Positions 1-7,978 of a DNA stretch of 64,000 nucleotides are shown here, in pieces (positions within the stretch are counted from its first letter, which is position 1; each line of letters opens with the position of its first letter). This stretch comes from Senegalimassilia faecalis (GTDB taxonomy: Bacteria; Actinomycetota; Coriobacteriia; Coriobacteriales; Eggerthellaceae). Made by a program: the position numbers and the translations under genes. Location of the stretch: assembly GCF_004135645.1 (NCBI RefSeq), contig NZ_SDPW01000001.1:496001-560000 (forward strand), given 5' to 3'. A model generated the notes under the pieces. It made no database searches and was not told the DNA's origin. It was given only the letters and a program-made list of their open reading frames with translations.

Positions 1-6
1 GCTTGT

Positions 7-1887
7 CTACTTCCACGCCGCTTGCTCCAACGTAATGTAGCTTTCCGGCGCGGCAAGCACCACGCCGCCGTCGGAAAGCGCCTTGCTCCAGAGGTCTTTG
101 ACCGTGTCCTCCCCGCGCTCAAACGCGTGGGGCTCGTCCTGTTGCAACGGTGCCATCTGCTTTTCCGTTGCCAGGCAGGTCACGGTAACGGTGTCATCGT
201 CTCGCAGGGCCTTTCCGTCGCGGGTAACGCCGGTCAGCTCGTAGCTGCCGCCGTTCTCTTTTACCTGCACGGCAATGCCACTGACCACCGGCAGGGAGCC
301 GCGGTTGAACGGGGTAAAGCCGCCCTCGCACCCTTCTACAAAGGCGCGCAGGGCGTCCTTTAGCTCGGCGCCCGTCATGGTTCGTTGGTACGACAAAAGC
401 CCGTTGGGCATGATCATGGCGCGCGCCGTTGTTTGGGTATAGTCGGCCTGCAGCACGCTGCCGGTAAAGCTGCTGGCGGCTGCCACCAGCACGTCGGTGC
501 CGTAAAGGCCGCGCAGCGTGTTCGCCATAACCGAGAAGGACGCATTGCCGCCGTTTTCGTGGAACACGTTGGAATAGGCGTTTTCGCTGCTCAGCACAGT
601 ATCGCCCGTGTCGGGCGTTTCCCCTGACAAAAGACCAGCATTGAACGCGCTGTAGGCTTGCGCGGCGTCATACTTGCCCGTAATCATTTTGGAAACCACA
701 TCCTGCGAGATGGCGAAGAAATCGTTGGAGGCGATGCGGATATACATATGGTTTTCTTCCACCACCGAGCGCACATCCTCCATGGTGTCGGACAGGCGGT
801 AGTCGACGTTTTGGCTGTAGCTGAGCAGGTCCTGTCCTTCTGCGAGAATCTGCTCCTGCGCGTCCTGCGACAGCATAACGTTCAAAACCTGCATCGCCTT
901 TGCGCGCCGCGCGTCGTTCTGCTCTAAATCACGGTTCAGCGCCACCTGGAAGTAGGGCGTGGTCATCAGCCACTTTTCACCGTTTTGGCCAAAGAGTGGC
1001 AAAAAGGTTGCGTCGATGCCCTGGTCTTGGAACATCTTTACGCCGGCAGAGCTGCCAAAGTACATGGCAAGCTGTCCGTTGCCGAACATCTCGGTCACGT
1101 CATCGTAATTGAGCTCTAGATCGGCCGCGGTAAGACCCGTGTCCTGAATGAACTGCTCCATGCGCTCGAAGTTGCCCGGCCACACGGTGTCGTCCAGCCC
1201 GACGCGGGCATCGTTGGCGGGGTCGCTATAGGCGGTGCGCCATTTGCGTCCGTCTATGGTCGTAAGCTCGGAGGCAGAAAGCCCCTGCAGCGTTTCCATG
1301 CAGGTGTAGTCGTACTCATAATCGGCGGTATAGCCGCGGATGCCCGCTTCCTCAAAGGCCTTGCAGGCTGCGACAAAGCCGGCGTAATCGTTGGGCAGCG
1401 GGATACCGTACTGCTCAAATAGGTCGCGGTTGACCACAAGGCCGTGGGAATCGGCGCATACGGGCAGCCAGTTTACGCTGCCGTCCTCATTTTTGAAGTT
1501 GTTGAGGTAGGTGTTGTAGATGGCACCAGCCTCGTTGGTGGCGGCAAGGTCCATCAGGCTATCCTTTAAGGGGGCGGCGTCGTGCAGGGAGAAACGGCAG
1601 CAGGTGATAATGTCCGGCAAACCGCCGTTTTGCTGCAAGAACTTATAGAAGTCCAAATCGTTGTTGCCGACGATGAACTCAATGTTTACATCCGGCAGCT
1701 GCGCCTGCACATAGGGGGCGTACTTCTCGTACAGGTTGGCGGTCCACAGGTATACCTGAATGGTCTCGGAATCCTCCTGCTTCTGCGTCGATTCGGCGCC
1801 CTTTTCGGCGCAAGCGCTCAGCAGGGATATACCCAGCACCGTGGCAGCAAGCAGGGCAAAAACCTTGTAAAGCCGTTTCTTCTGCAT
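7..1887 (-). CDS. Substrate-binding lipoprotein fused to a 5'-nucleotidase C-terminal-like domain
   Basis: A 626-residue secreted lipoprotein. The N-terminus is a lipoprotein signal peptide (basic KKRLYK, hydrophobic core, lipobox LLSAC near residue 26). Residues ~40-420 resemble an extracellular solute-binding protein of the sugar-binding MalE-like family, starting with IQVYLWTANLYEKY. Residues ~440-600 (NAYSNVFHENGG, MTGAELKDALRAFVEG, GFTPFNRG) resemble the C-terminal substrate-specificity domain of 5'-nucleotidase/UshA proteins. I see no metallophosphatase half. The family role would be ligand capture for an ABC importer or sensor, but no permease gene lies in view. A GAGGA/AGGGAT ribosome-binding region precedes the ATG. 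The fusion is inferred from sequence pattern; ligand unknown. Confidence 0.8.
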   Translation of the reverse strand: MQKKRLYKVFALLAATVLGISLLSACAEKGAESTQKQEDSETIQVYLWTANLYEKYAPYVQAQLPDVNIEFIVGNNDLDFYKFLQQNGGLPDIITCCRFSLHDAAPLKDSLMDLAATNEAGAIYNTYLNNFKNEDGSVNWLPVCADSHGLVVNRDLFEQYGIPLPNDYAGFVAACKAFEEAGIRGYTADYEYDYTCMETLQGLSASELTTIDGRKWRTAYSDPANDARVGLDDTVWPGNFERMEQFIQDTGLTAADLELNYDDVTEMFGNGQLAMYFGSSAGVKMFQDQGIDATFLPLFGQNGEKWLMTTPYFQVALNRDLEQNDARRAKAMQVLNVMLSQDAQEQILAEGQDLLSYSQNVDYRLSDTMEDVRSVVEENHMYIRIASNDFFAISQDVVSKMITGKYDAAQAYSAFNAGLLSGETPDTGDTVLSSENAYSNVFHENGGNASFSVMANTLRGLYGTDVLVAAASSFTGSVLQADYTQTTARAMIMPNGLLSYQRTMTGAELKDALRAFVEGCEGGFTPFNRGSLPVVSGIAVQVKENGGSYELTGVTRDGKALRDDDTVTVTCLATEKQMAPLQQDEPHAFERGEDTVKDLWSKALSDGGVVLAAPESYITLEQAAWK

Positions 1888-2406
1888 GCGATCCCTATCC
1901 TCACGACCCGAAGACAGCCTGCTCGTATCCGGCAGGCTGTCTGGGCTTTCTCTCCATCAGCGCATTCCTAAGGAAATCAAGTTAATCCTGAATATGCGTT
2001 ATCGGAATCCTAGCGCTGGTATCATTGCATCTTGGGTCAAACTTCGTTCAAAAGGATACACCCATTCTGTCTCCGGCTTGACCTGTGTCAAGATTTTGGA
2101 CACGGAATCGGGAGGAATCAGGCCGAAATCGGAAGCTCCTCCGATTTCGGGGCCGTGCGCTCGAACTTTGCAGACCACCCCACCTGGAGGGCACGCGGAG
2201 AGAAGCTTGGCCTGGACTATGGAGGATTAAGCAGACCTTCGACCTTGTGCGGAAAAACCACGAGAATGCCAGGCGCTACCCGGACGAACCGAGAGCAGAC
2301 GAATGTCCCCAAAACAGACTGTTTCGGGGACATAAGGGCCTTACCGAGAAGCCGACGTCGCAAGATCGGCAGCATATCGGAGGCGGGGCGAAGCGGCCCG
2401 ACCGAT
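1888..2406. other. Gene-free stretch with a transposase-like remnant
   Basis: No intact gene. Plus-strand codons from about 1960 to 2078 read through NPSAGIIASWVKLRSKGY, which resembles the helix-turn-helix of IS3-type OrfA proteins but is too short to be sure. The remnant ends near CTTGACCTGTGTCAAG at about 2077-2092, followed by TTTTGGACACGG, a pattern like an IS3 end. At 2304-2332 there is an inverted repeat with TGTCCCC/GGGGACA arms. The rest shows nothing I can name. Confidence 0.35.
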
Positions 2407-2697
2407 TCAGTCCTGCGTGTCGGACAACGGCTTGCTCTTGCACAACGCCATGAGCACTACGCAGATAGCAAGCATTGGCGCGAGCATCAGGTACATCGGG
2501 GTAAGCGCCTCGTTGTAGGACAGGTGCACCGCCTGCTGCAACGTGTCGGACAGTCCGCGCACGATCGACGCCATCGCCGTTGAGGTGATGGTCTGGTCGA
2601 GCGACCCCACGAACATCGCCATCATCAAAGCTGCAAACACGCAGTTCAACACCTTGCCGCTCAGATGCCCATACGAGCGTCTGCTGTTCTCTTCCAT
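2407..2697 (-). pseudogene. DHA2-type MFS drug efflux pump, internally deleted
   Basis: A 96-residue open frame made of the two ends of a 14-helix EmrB/QacA-type pump. Residues ~17-45 (MFVGSLDQTITSTAMASI) match the first transmembrane helix with its LDxTI motif. Residues ~65-90 (YLMLAPMLAICVVLMALC) match the last helix and cytoplasmic tail. About 400 residues between them are missing, yet the frame is preserved and the AGGGAG ribosome-binding site is intact. It is divergently arranged with a TetR gene, the usual layout of a repressor-controlled efflux pump. A functional pump is not plausible; expression of a two-helix peptide is possible. Confidence 0.8.
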
Positions 2698-2761
2698 TGC
2701 CTCGCTCCCTTCAGGAACCCGTGCGCTCCTTCGCGCCTCATACGTTTTTTACTCGACATTT

Positions 2762-2779
2762 GATAGTTATTCGACTATC
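2762..2779. promoter_or_regulatory. Candidate TetR operator in the divergent intergenic region
   Basis: Perfect inverted repeat GATAGT-N6-ACTATC between the efflux remnant and the TetR gene. Position and symmetry suit autoregulation by the TetR protein. This is inference, as no binding site consensus is known to me for this regulator. Confidence 0.4.
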
Positions 2780-2939
2780 GTCTAGCAATAAGGAGCATAT
2801 GAAACTAAACCAGGCACGGCAATCTGCGAATCTCGCCTTTCGTCGCGTAATCGACGATTCGCCCGATTCGTCGCATAACCCGCTGCGGAAAAGACCCGCG
2901 CATGCAGCGGGCGCCGCCGATCTTTGGAAGGAGAATGGC

Positions 2940-3641
2940 ATGGCAGCCAAACAGCCTGTAGTACCCGCACGCGTTATAGGAACCCGGATGGCGGCAGCCG
3001 GAAAGGGCAACGACACGGATTCCACCTCTGAACCCGTACGCAAGAAGGACATGCGCTGGCAACGCACCGAGCGCCACATCATGCAGGTCTTCGGCAACCA
3101 GCTGGACCAGCGCCCTCTGAACAAAATCTCCGTCACCCAGCTTGCATCGGAGGCGGAGATCAACAAGGCCACGTTCTATCTGCACTACGCGGATATCTAC
3201 GAGCTCGCAATCGCTTATGCGCGCGCAAGCGCCGATGAGGTGGTGGATGGCATCGAGCATCCGGGAGCGTTCTTCTCGGATCCAGAGCTTTTCGCACGCG
3301 AGTTCGTAGCGGCGCTCGACGGAGAGGAGCGCTTCAAGAAAGGGAGGGCTTTTGTCGACAACGGCCTGAGCTCGGTGTTCGCCGACCGGCTGGCTGCACG
3401 CATCTACGAAGTGCTCAGGGGGCAGGAGTCTCCGGAATCCCCCGAGCAATCGCAGATGTTTCTCGTGTTTCTCGTCCACGGCTTGATGGGCCTTCTGCCC
3501 CGATATCTGGAAGAAGGCGCCGATCAGGTAGCCCAGATGGCAGCTCTCGTCATAGAAGCGATGAGGGTCGAGATCGTGCAATGCAGCTTCGACGACATCC
3601 TTGACTCAGCAAATGCCCGATCTGGAGAAATTCATACATAG
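2940..3641 (+). CDS. TetR family transcriptional regulator
   Basis: DNA-binding regulator of about 233 residues. The N-terminal HTH is clear: NKISVTQLASEAEINKATFY followed by LHYADIYEL, the TetR helix-turn-helix signature. The C-terminal ligand-binding part ends with a typical helical stretch (QMFLVFLVHGLMGLLPRYLE). I chose ATG 2940 because AAGGAG sits seven bases upstream. ATG 2799 is an in-frame alternative, also with AAGGAG, and would add 47 residues of non-conserved leader. It is divergent from the collapsed MFS pump and probably regulated it, so it may now be an orphan repressor. Confidence 0.85.
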   Translation: MAAKQPVVPARVIGTRMAAAGKGNDTDSTSEPVRKKDMRWQRTERHIMQVFGNQLDQRPLNKISVTQLASEAEINKATFYLHYADIYELAIAYARASADEVVDGIEHPGAFFSDPELFAREFVAALDGEERFKKGRAFVDNGLSSVFADRLAARIYEVLRGQESPESPEQSQMFLVFLVHGLMGLLPRYLEEGADQVAQMAALVIEAMRVEIVQCSFDDILDSANARSGEIHT

Positions 3642-3662
3642 TGAGAACGAGATGGACCCATC

Positions 3663-3818
3663 GTCAAGACTGTGCTTGTCCATTACCAGTTCGAGACCAC
3701 CCACCCGTTCCTCGACGGCAACGGAAGAATCAGAAGGCTTCTTATCACGCTCTCCCTTATAAATGACGGCGTCCTAAGCGGCGCAATCTTCTATCCCTCG
3801 ATGTGCGAGCTCATGTAA
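3663..3818 (+). pseudogene. Fic domain protein fragment
   Basis: Only about 50 codons remain, but they include the whole Fic active-site signature HPFLDGNGRIRR, preceded by VHYQFETT and followed by LLITLSLINDGV. Fic proteins transfer AMP or other phosphate-containing groups to target hydroxyls through the histidine of this motif. There is no start codon of its own, no alpha-inhibitory helix and no C-terminal domain. The frame runs into a stop inside the neighbouring LysR fragment. Confidence 0.75.
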
Positions 3819-3925
3819 TCGATGAACTTCCTGGTGGCGATGGGCATGGTGTCCCAGCTGCGCCATGCCGCCACCACGTCGCGCGATGGCGCCGCCGCAA
3901 TCGGAAGCACCTTGATGTCGACGCG
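3791..3925 (-). pseudogene. LysR regulator C-terminal fragment
   Basis: Minus-strand codons read VDIKVLPIAAAPSRDVVAAW, then MPIATRKFIDYMSSHIEG and a stop. This is the layout of the last ~43 residues of a LysR effector-binding domain (final beta strand, then the FIDYM-type terminal helix). The HTH and most of the gene are absent. It is sandwiched between the Fic fragment and an EamA fragment on the other strand. Confidence 0.55.
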
Positions 3926-3931
3926 GCCGCG

Positions 3932-4261
3932 CTCGGCGGCATCACGCTTCCCAGCACCCCGACCGAGCTCACGGTCATCATCGCCCTCGCGCTTATCTGC
4001 TCGGCTTACGGCTTCATCACCCAGGCCTACGTGCAGCCGCATGTTCCCGCCGAGACCACCGGGTTCGCCTTCTCGCTCGAGCCGGTCTGCTCTGCGGTGT
4101 TCTCGTTTTTCCTTGTTGGCGAGGTCTTGACCCCCATCGCCTTCCTAGGTGCGGCGCTCATCATGGCCGGCGTATTCGTCGCCACCATCGAGCCGCCTCG
4201 TCTGCATGCCCCGGCCTATCCGCAAGAAGCAATGACAGCGGAACCCGAGCGGGTTTCGTAA
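3932..4261 (+). pseudogene. EamA/DMT transporter C-terminal fragment
   Basis: About 109 codons encode the last helices of an EamA-type drug/metabolite transporter. ALALICSAYGFITQAYVQPH and GFAFSLEPVCSAVFSFFLVG match the conserved ninth-helix EP motif (LEPV) and the final helix ALIMAGVFVATI. The first ~200 residues are missing and no start codon or ribosome-binding site belongs to it. Confidence 0.75.
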
Positions 4262-4434
4262 GCTGTTCCCCGATCGCGCGCAACGTCCAATCGGAGATGC
4301 CGCCAAAGATCGAATACGAGTTGAGCGAAATCGGCCACAAGTTCCAAGACGTGCTAGCGACACTCGAAGTCTGGGGAAACGAGTACATCGAATACTTGAA
4401 AAAGCGCACCGGCACCTCAACCTGTTCCCGTTAA
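4262..4434 (+). pseudogene. HxlR family regulator C-terminal fragment
   Basis: Directly after the EamA stop, the plus strand reads IARNVQSEMPPKIEYELSEI then GHKFQDVLATLEVWGNEYIE. This matches the wing of the HxlR winged-helix domain (R..y.evPPkVEYsLTe.G...pvl..l..W). The recognition helix and N-terminus are missing. The stop overlaps the 3' end of modD on the other strand. Confidence 0.7.
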
Positions 4435-5304
4435 GTGCGCAAAAGCGGAGCAACCGCTCCCGTACAGCGCTTCCATGCGCACGCTCATGTCGAGGGGCTT
4501 TGCGAAATGCAGGCAGGTGGTGGCCAGGCCGTCCACGCCGGTGGCGGCATACTCGGCGGCATTGCCCAGGTTCACGCCGCCGGCGGCGATGAGCGTCACG
4601 TGCGGGTTGATGGCCTTGAGCTGCGGCACCAGCTGCGCAACCTGCTCAGGCGCCACCTTGTCGAGCTGCACGCCGTCGACGCCGGCTTCCACCAGGCGAG
4701 CGGCATCTTCGACGCTCGACTCGACGAACAGCTTCTTCTCGCACACCTTCGCCTTAAGCTGCGGCAGGTCGGCAATGAACTTCTCAAGGCCGCCGTAGAA
4801 GGTCAGGTGATGCTCGAACACGAGCACCGTCTCGCTCAGCCCCAGGCGATGCGGGAACGCGCCGCCTACCGTAAGCGCCTTGACGTCGAAGGGCTTGGTG
4901 CCGGGCATGAGCTTGCGGGTGGAAAGCACCTCGCACAGCGGGTTCACGGCATGCACGGCATCCACCATCTGCCTTGCCTTGGTGGCGAGCGCGCAATAGT
5001 ACTCGAAGATGTTCAGGCAGATCTTCCAGCCCATATGCAGGCCGGCAGCAGGTCCTTCAACGGTCATGAATACATCGCCGGGCGCGAGCATGCTGCCGCT
5101 GGGAAGCGCCTCGACAACCGTGCAGCCGAAACGGCCGAAGATGCGGGCAGTCTCCTCTGTCCCGCAAAGCAGGGCCGCATCGCGCGTGTAGTACTCCATG
5201 CGACCTGCCTGCCCGCCGATGCCCAGCACATGCGTGGTCAGATCGATCCCGCTGGGGATGTCGGAGGCGATAAGCTCATCGAGATAGCTGTCCGGGATAT
5301 ACAT
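4417..5304 (-). CDS. modD: ModD, quinolinate phosphoribosyltransferase-like molybdenum-transport protein
   Basis: A 295-residue protein of the NadC/ModD fold. The quinolinate phosphoribosyltransferase-type barrel is recognisable by STRKLMPGTKPFDVKALTVG, FPHRLGLSETVLVFEHHL and the phosphate-binding end IAAGGVNLGNAAEYAATGVD. ModD paralogues sit with molybdate ABC transporters; their exact reaction is uncertain. The start at 5304 is set by GGAGG seven bases upstream; an upstream ATG at 5346 lacks this. A fragment of an ABC ATPase lies immediately upstream in the same orientation, consistent with a decayed molybdate or metal import operon. Confidence 0.85.
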   Translation of the reverse strand: MYIPDSYLDELIASDIPSGIDLTTHVLGIGGQAGRMEYYTRDAALLCGTEETARIFGRFGCTVVEALPSGSMLAPGDVFMTVEGPAAGLHMGWKICLNIFEYYCALATKARQMVDAVHAVNPLCEVLSTRKLMPGTKPFDVKALTVGGAFPHRLGLSETVLVFEHHLTFYGGLEKFIADLPQLKAKVCEKKLFVESSVEDAARLVEAGVDGVQLDKVAPEQVAQLVPQLKAINPHVTLIAAGGVNLGNAAEYAATGVDGLATTCLHFAKPLDMSVRMEALYGSGCSAFAHLTGTG

Positions 5305-5394
5305 ATGATTCCTCCTTGCACTGCTCAGCGCGTGGTTTTCCTTCATGACGATGATACTGCCTACCGCAACCCGCCCTCGCCGCTGATGATGCCG

Positions 5395-5540
5395 GGGTCC
5401 GGTCGGCGATATGGCGGATGGAGAACAGGTCGAGCATCTCGTCCACGCGCTGAGCGGCCTCCGCCTTCGGAACGCGTGCCATCCTCAGGCCGTAGCCAGT
5501 GTTCTCCGCAACCGTCATATTGAGCCTGGCCATCTGGCAG
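5395..5540 (-). pseudogene. ABC transporter ATPase fragment (ModC/PotA-like)
   Basis: Minus-strand codons give MTVAENTGYGLRMARVPKAE followed by AQRVDEMLDLFSIRHIADR. This is the segment of importer ATPases between the Q-loop and the signature motif (tvaEN.ayGLrm..v...e...rv.emL.l). Walker A, signature and Walker B are all absent. It is upstream of modD in the same orientation, so it probably derives from the cognate molybdate importer. Confidence 0.65.
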
Positions 5541-5780
5541 TACTTCGCCGTGGTGCCCGACTTCCGCGCAACCGGCGTGCGCGAAGGCAAGCGCGCCTAC
5601 GACTGGCCCTGCATCATCCGCTGCATCAACACGGTCGACGTCATGACCGCCGAGGTGCCCGAACTTGACTGGGCGCTGCTCAAGCGCATCACCGCCCGCA
5701 TCACCGCGGAGGTCCCCCGCATCTGCCGCGTGTGCTACGACCTCACCCCCAAGCCCGTCGGCACGGTGGAGTGGGAATAG
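5538..5780 (+). pseudogene. GMP synthase C-terminal fragment
   Basis: About 80 codons encode the dimerisation domain end of GMP synthetase: YFAVVPDFRATGVREGKRAY, DVMTAEVPELDW, then CRVCYDLTPKPVGTVEWE and a stop. The ending matches the invariant YDiTsKPpaTiEWE terminus of GuaA. The glutaminase and ATP-pyrophosphatase domains are missing. It abuts the ABC ATPase fragment at about 5538 on the opposite strand, so the junction is a deletion scar. Confidence 0.8.
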
Positions 5781-5815
5781 ATCATACGTAATTGCTAAAC
5801 GTATAATACCGGTTC

Positions 5816-5853
5816 AAATACCCCTTATCAGTATTTGATAGGGGGTATTTTTA
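5816..5853 (+). terminator. Rho-independent terminator-like hairpin
   Basis: Inverted repeat AAATACCCCTTATCA / TGATAGGGGGTATTT with one mismatch and a five-base loop, followed by TTTT. It lies just downstream of the guaA remnant and may have been that gene's terminator. Confidence 0.6.
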
Positions 5854-6067
5854 GTAGTTTGCGGCCAATTTGCGGCTATGATTTGAATCGTGGCCGCAGT
5901 TCTCGACGCACTCGATTCCGCTATTCCTGGGTCTTTCCGCCCTCGAAAACCGGGAATTATTTGGTTCACGGATTTTGGTGGCTGTTTCAGCGCCCGCCAG
6001 CTGCAGGGAATGCCCCTACCGCTTGCAAATTCGGATATTGAGTTGGGGCCCATGAAGCAGCGCAGAC

Positions 6068-6307
6068 CTAAGCCGCAACCCATTCACGTAGCGCAGCCGA
6101 CAGCCTTTTGTCGATGTCTTTCCTTGTGGCCTCGCATTCATTCGGATGCTCTTTGGCGGAGCGGAAAAGAAACCGCATGACGAATTTCAGACCGATCGGC
6201 AGCGCAATCCTGAGCATAGATTCAGGCAGCACGAAGTGGGTGCCGTACGTGTAAGCAACCGCTTCATAGTCGCAAACGTGCAGGCGGCGCTCGAGGCGCT
6301 GCTCCAT
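6068..6307 (-). other. Unrecognised coding remnant
   Basis: A minus-strand frame of about 79 codons starting at an ATG at 6307 and ending with REWVAA. The stretch YTYGTHFVLPESMLRIALPI followed by GLKFVMRFLFRSAKEHPNEC looks protein-like, not random, but I do not recognise a family. No good ribosome-binding site is visible. The flanks (5854-6067 and 6308-6849) hold no gene, only two copies of the CCTGACAA hairpin repeat. Probably the 3' end of a decayed gene. Confidence 0.25.
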
Positions 6308-6447
6308 TAAACGTATCGAACAGCGATCCCATGATGCCGCCCCTTCCTTCCGACACGAATGCCCTTCACCTTCACTGAAGCCAGCATACGAAGCGCAACG
6401 TGACAAAAGCGCAACGTCAAGTCGCATCGAGGGACGTCGCATCGCCA

Positions 6448-6480
6448 CCCGACAAAGAGACGGGTCACTTGTCAGGTGCG
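6448..6480. repeat. CCTGACAA hairpin repeat, copy A
   Basis: Reads CCGACAAAG ... CACTTGTCAGGTGCG. It is a degenerate member of the dispersed repeat family also found at 6592, 7786 and 8806. Confidence 0.6.
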
Positions 6481-6591
6481 AGGCAAAGCGGCAGATCATT
6501 TGCCGTGTTTGCTCAGCACCGAGAAGTCCAATCAATCCGATAAGCGGCATCTCCTTGGAGCTTCGCTATCTCACACGTCATCCCGCGAAAA

Positions 6592-6624
6592 CCTGACAAA
6601 CGACTTGCCCCTTGTCAGGTTGCG
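6592..6624. repeat. CCTGACAA hairpin repeat, copy B
   Basis: Reads CCTGACAAACGACTTGCC then CCTTGTCAGGTTGCG. Short form without the GGGGACA segment present in copy C. Confidence 0.65.
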
Positions 6625-6849
6625 GATTCCGGTTGAATGGACGATTGCAAAGGCGTGTCCACCGCTGGAATTCTCGAACAGTCTGGTTACTCACATACGA
6701 CCGTTACTGGTGCATTATTCAGTCATGGACATGCGTCCACGACAAGACTGACAGTCGGCGCAAGGAGCAGCCTGCGCCAATCGCCGCACAAGCACTCGCG
6801 CCAAGCGCGAACGATCGATTTCGCCAAGCATCCGGCAAAAGGAAGGGCC

Positions 6850-7437
6850 ATGAAGCTAGACCACGTCGACAAAAGCAAGCGCTTCGCAAAACGCCTGCTC
6901 AACGATTTCTCGACAGCGTTGCTAGAGCTCGTGCAGGAAAAGAAGCTTGAAAGCATCACCGTAGCCGAGCTTTGCGCGAAGACAAGCTACCCACGCTCAA
7001 CGTTCTACAACTACTTCGAGGACATCTACGCGCTGATGGACTATTGCTGGGAATCCATCAGCGCGCAGATGAGACTTAACGAGTTCCGAAGCATCGACCA
7101 CAGCGATCGAACGCTGGCGCTGTTCGGCAGGGCGTACGACTACCTGGAACAGCACCGAAGCACCGTAGACAAACTGCTTGCGCACAACCGCGCCGACGGC
7201 GCTTTGGCGCTTTCGCTAGACCGAGCCATCAGGAAAACGATTTCCGCAATGGTGAACGGGTGCGAGCTGACCTGCAAATATCCTGTGCCCGCCGAGATTA
7301 TGGCACAGCACTATGGGAACACGGTTCAAATGGTGCTTTCCGCCTGTTTCAGGGACAAGTCCATCGCGAAGCAGGAAGCAATGGCATACCTGGACTTTCT
7401 TCTGGGAACGTTAGAGAAAGCGAGCACGCGCGAATAA
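6850..7437 (+). CDS. TetR/AcrR family transcriptional regulator
   Basis: A 195-residue regulator. The HTH is at residues ~30-60: LESITVAELCAKTSYPRSTF then YNYFEDIYALMDYCWE, the TetR recognition helix and following segment. The C-terminal region is all-helical with no recognisable ligand pocket. GGAAGG precedes ATG 6850. The stop overlaps the start region of a decayed EFR1-type ferredoxin on the same strand, suggesting a two-gene operon of regulator plus flavodoxin-ferredoxin. Confidence 0.85.
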   Translation: MKLDHVDKSKRFAKRLLNDFSTALLELVQEKKLESITVAELCAKTSYPRSTFYNYFEDIYALMDYCWESISAQMRLNEFRSIDHSDRTLALFGRAYDYLEQHRSTVDKLLAHNRADGALALSLDRAIRKTISAMVNGCELTCKYPVPAEIMAQHYGNTVQMVLSACFRDKSIAKQEAMAYLDFLLGTLEKASTRE

Positions 7438-7776
7438 TCTTCTACTTCAGCGCCACGGGAAATTCGCTGCACGCGGCGAAGCAGCTGGCCGCGCCGAACG
7501 AGCGGCTTATCTCCATTCCCGATGCAATCGATCGGCAAACGGATATACGACGGCAGAACGCGCCGCACCAGCAACCTGTCCGTGGAGCAAACTTGCATCG
7601 GCTGCGGCCTGTGCGCCAAAAAATGCCCCGTTCACGCGATAGAGATGCAGCACAAGCATCTCGTTTGGGTAAAAGACCGGTGCGTCATGTGCCTCGGATG
7701 CCTGCATCGCTGCCCCACATTCGCCATCCAATGCGGTCCGAACACCAAACGCCACGGACAATACCTTCATCCGTAA
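7434..7776 (+). pseudogene. EFR1-type flavodoxin-ferredoxin, deleted and frameshifted
   Basis: The 5' part reads IIFYFSATGNSLHAAKQLA, the FMN-binding N-terminus of EFR1 family proteins (SxTGNS phosphate loop). It then shifts frame near 7520-7550 and resumes as a 2[4Fe-4S] ferredoxin: CIGCGLCAKKCPVHAI and CVMCLGCLHRCPTFAI, with both CxxCxxCxxxCP motifs intact. Roughly 100 residues of the middle are missing. The expected initiator is ATA instead of ATG, overlapping the TetR stop. Electron-transfer function is therefore lost, although a ferredoxin-only peptide from ATG 7522 is conceivable. Confidence 0.75.
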
Positions 7777-7785
7777 GTTCCAAAA

Positions 7786-7826
7786 CCTGACAAGGGGACA
7801 AACGACCTGTCCCCTTGTCAGATGCG
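7786..7826. repeat. CCTGACAA hairpin repeat, copy C (full-length)
   Basis: The longest copy. Perfect 14-bp arms CTGACAAGGGGACA (7787-7800) and TGTCCCCTTGTCAG (7808-7821) enclose a seven-base loop AACGACC, followed by ATGCG. It sits between the ferredoxin remnant and the GyrI-like gene and could also serve as a transcription stop. Confidence 0.75.
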
Positions 7827-7978
7827 TCCCTCCTTGTTAATACATAGTTGTTTTATTACACGTACATTTGTTTGTATTTATGGTATCATTGCAGGAGCGA
7901 GGAATCAACCCACCGAAAGACAATTCGCCTTCTTTCGGGATGATCGCGGAAGATGCAAGGCTAAGAGAAGGGAACGTC

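Noticed and set aside
5854-6067. Possible tRNA or attachment site downstream of the guaA remnant
   Set aside because: No cloverleaf or CCA-ended acceptor stem could be drawn, and no integrase is nearby. The GCGGCCAATTTGCGGC repeat is too short to call an att site.
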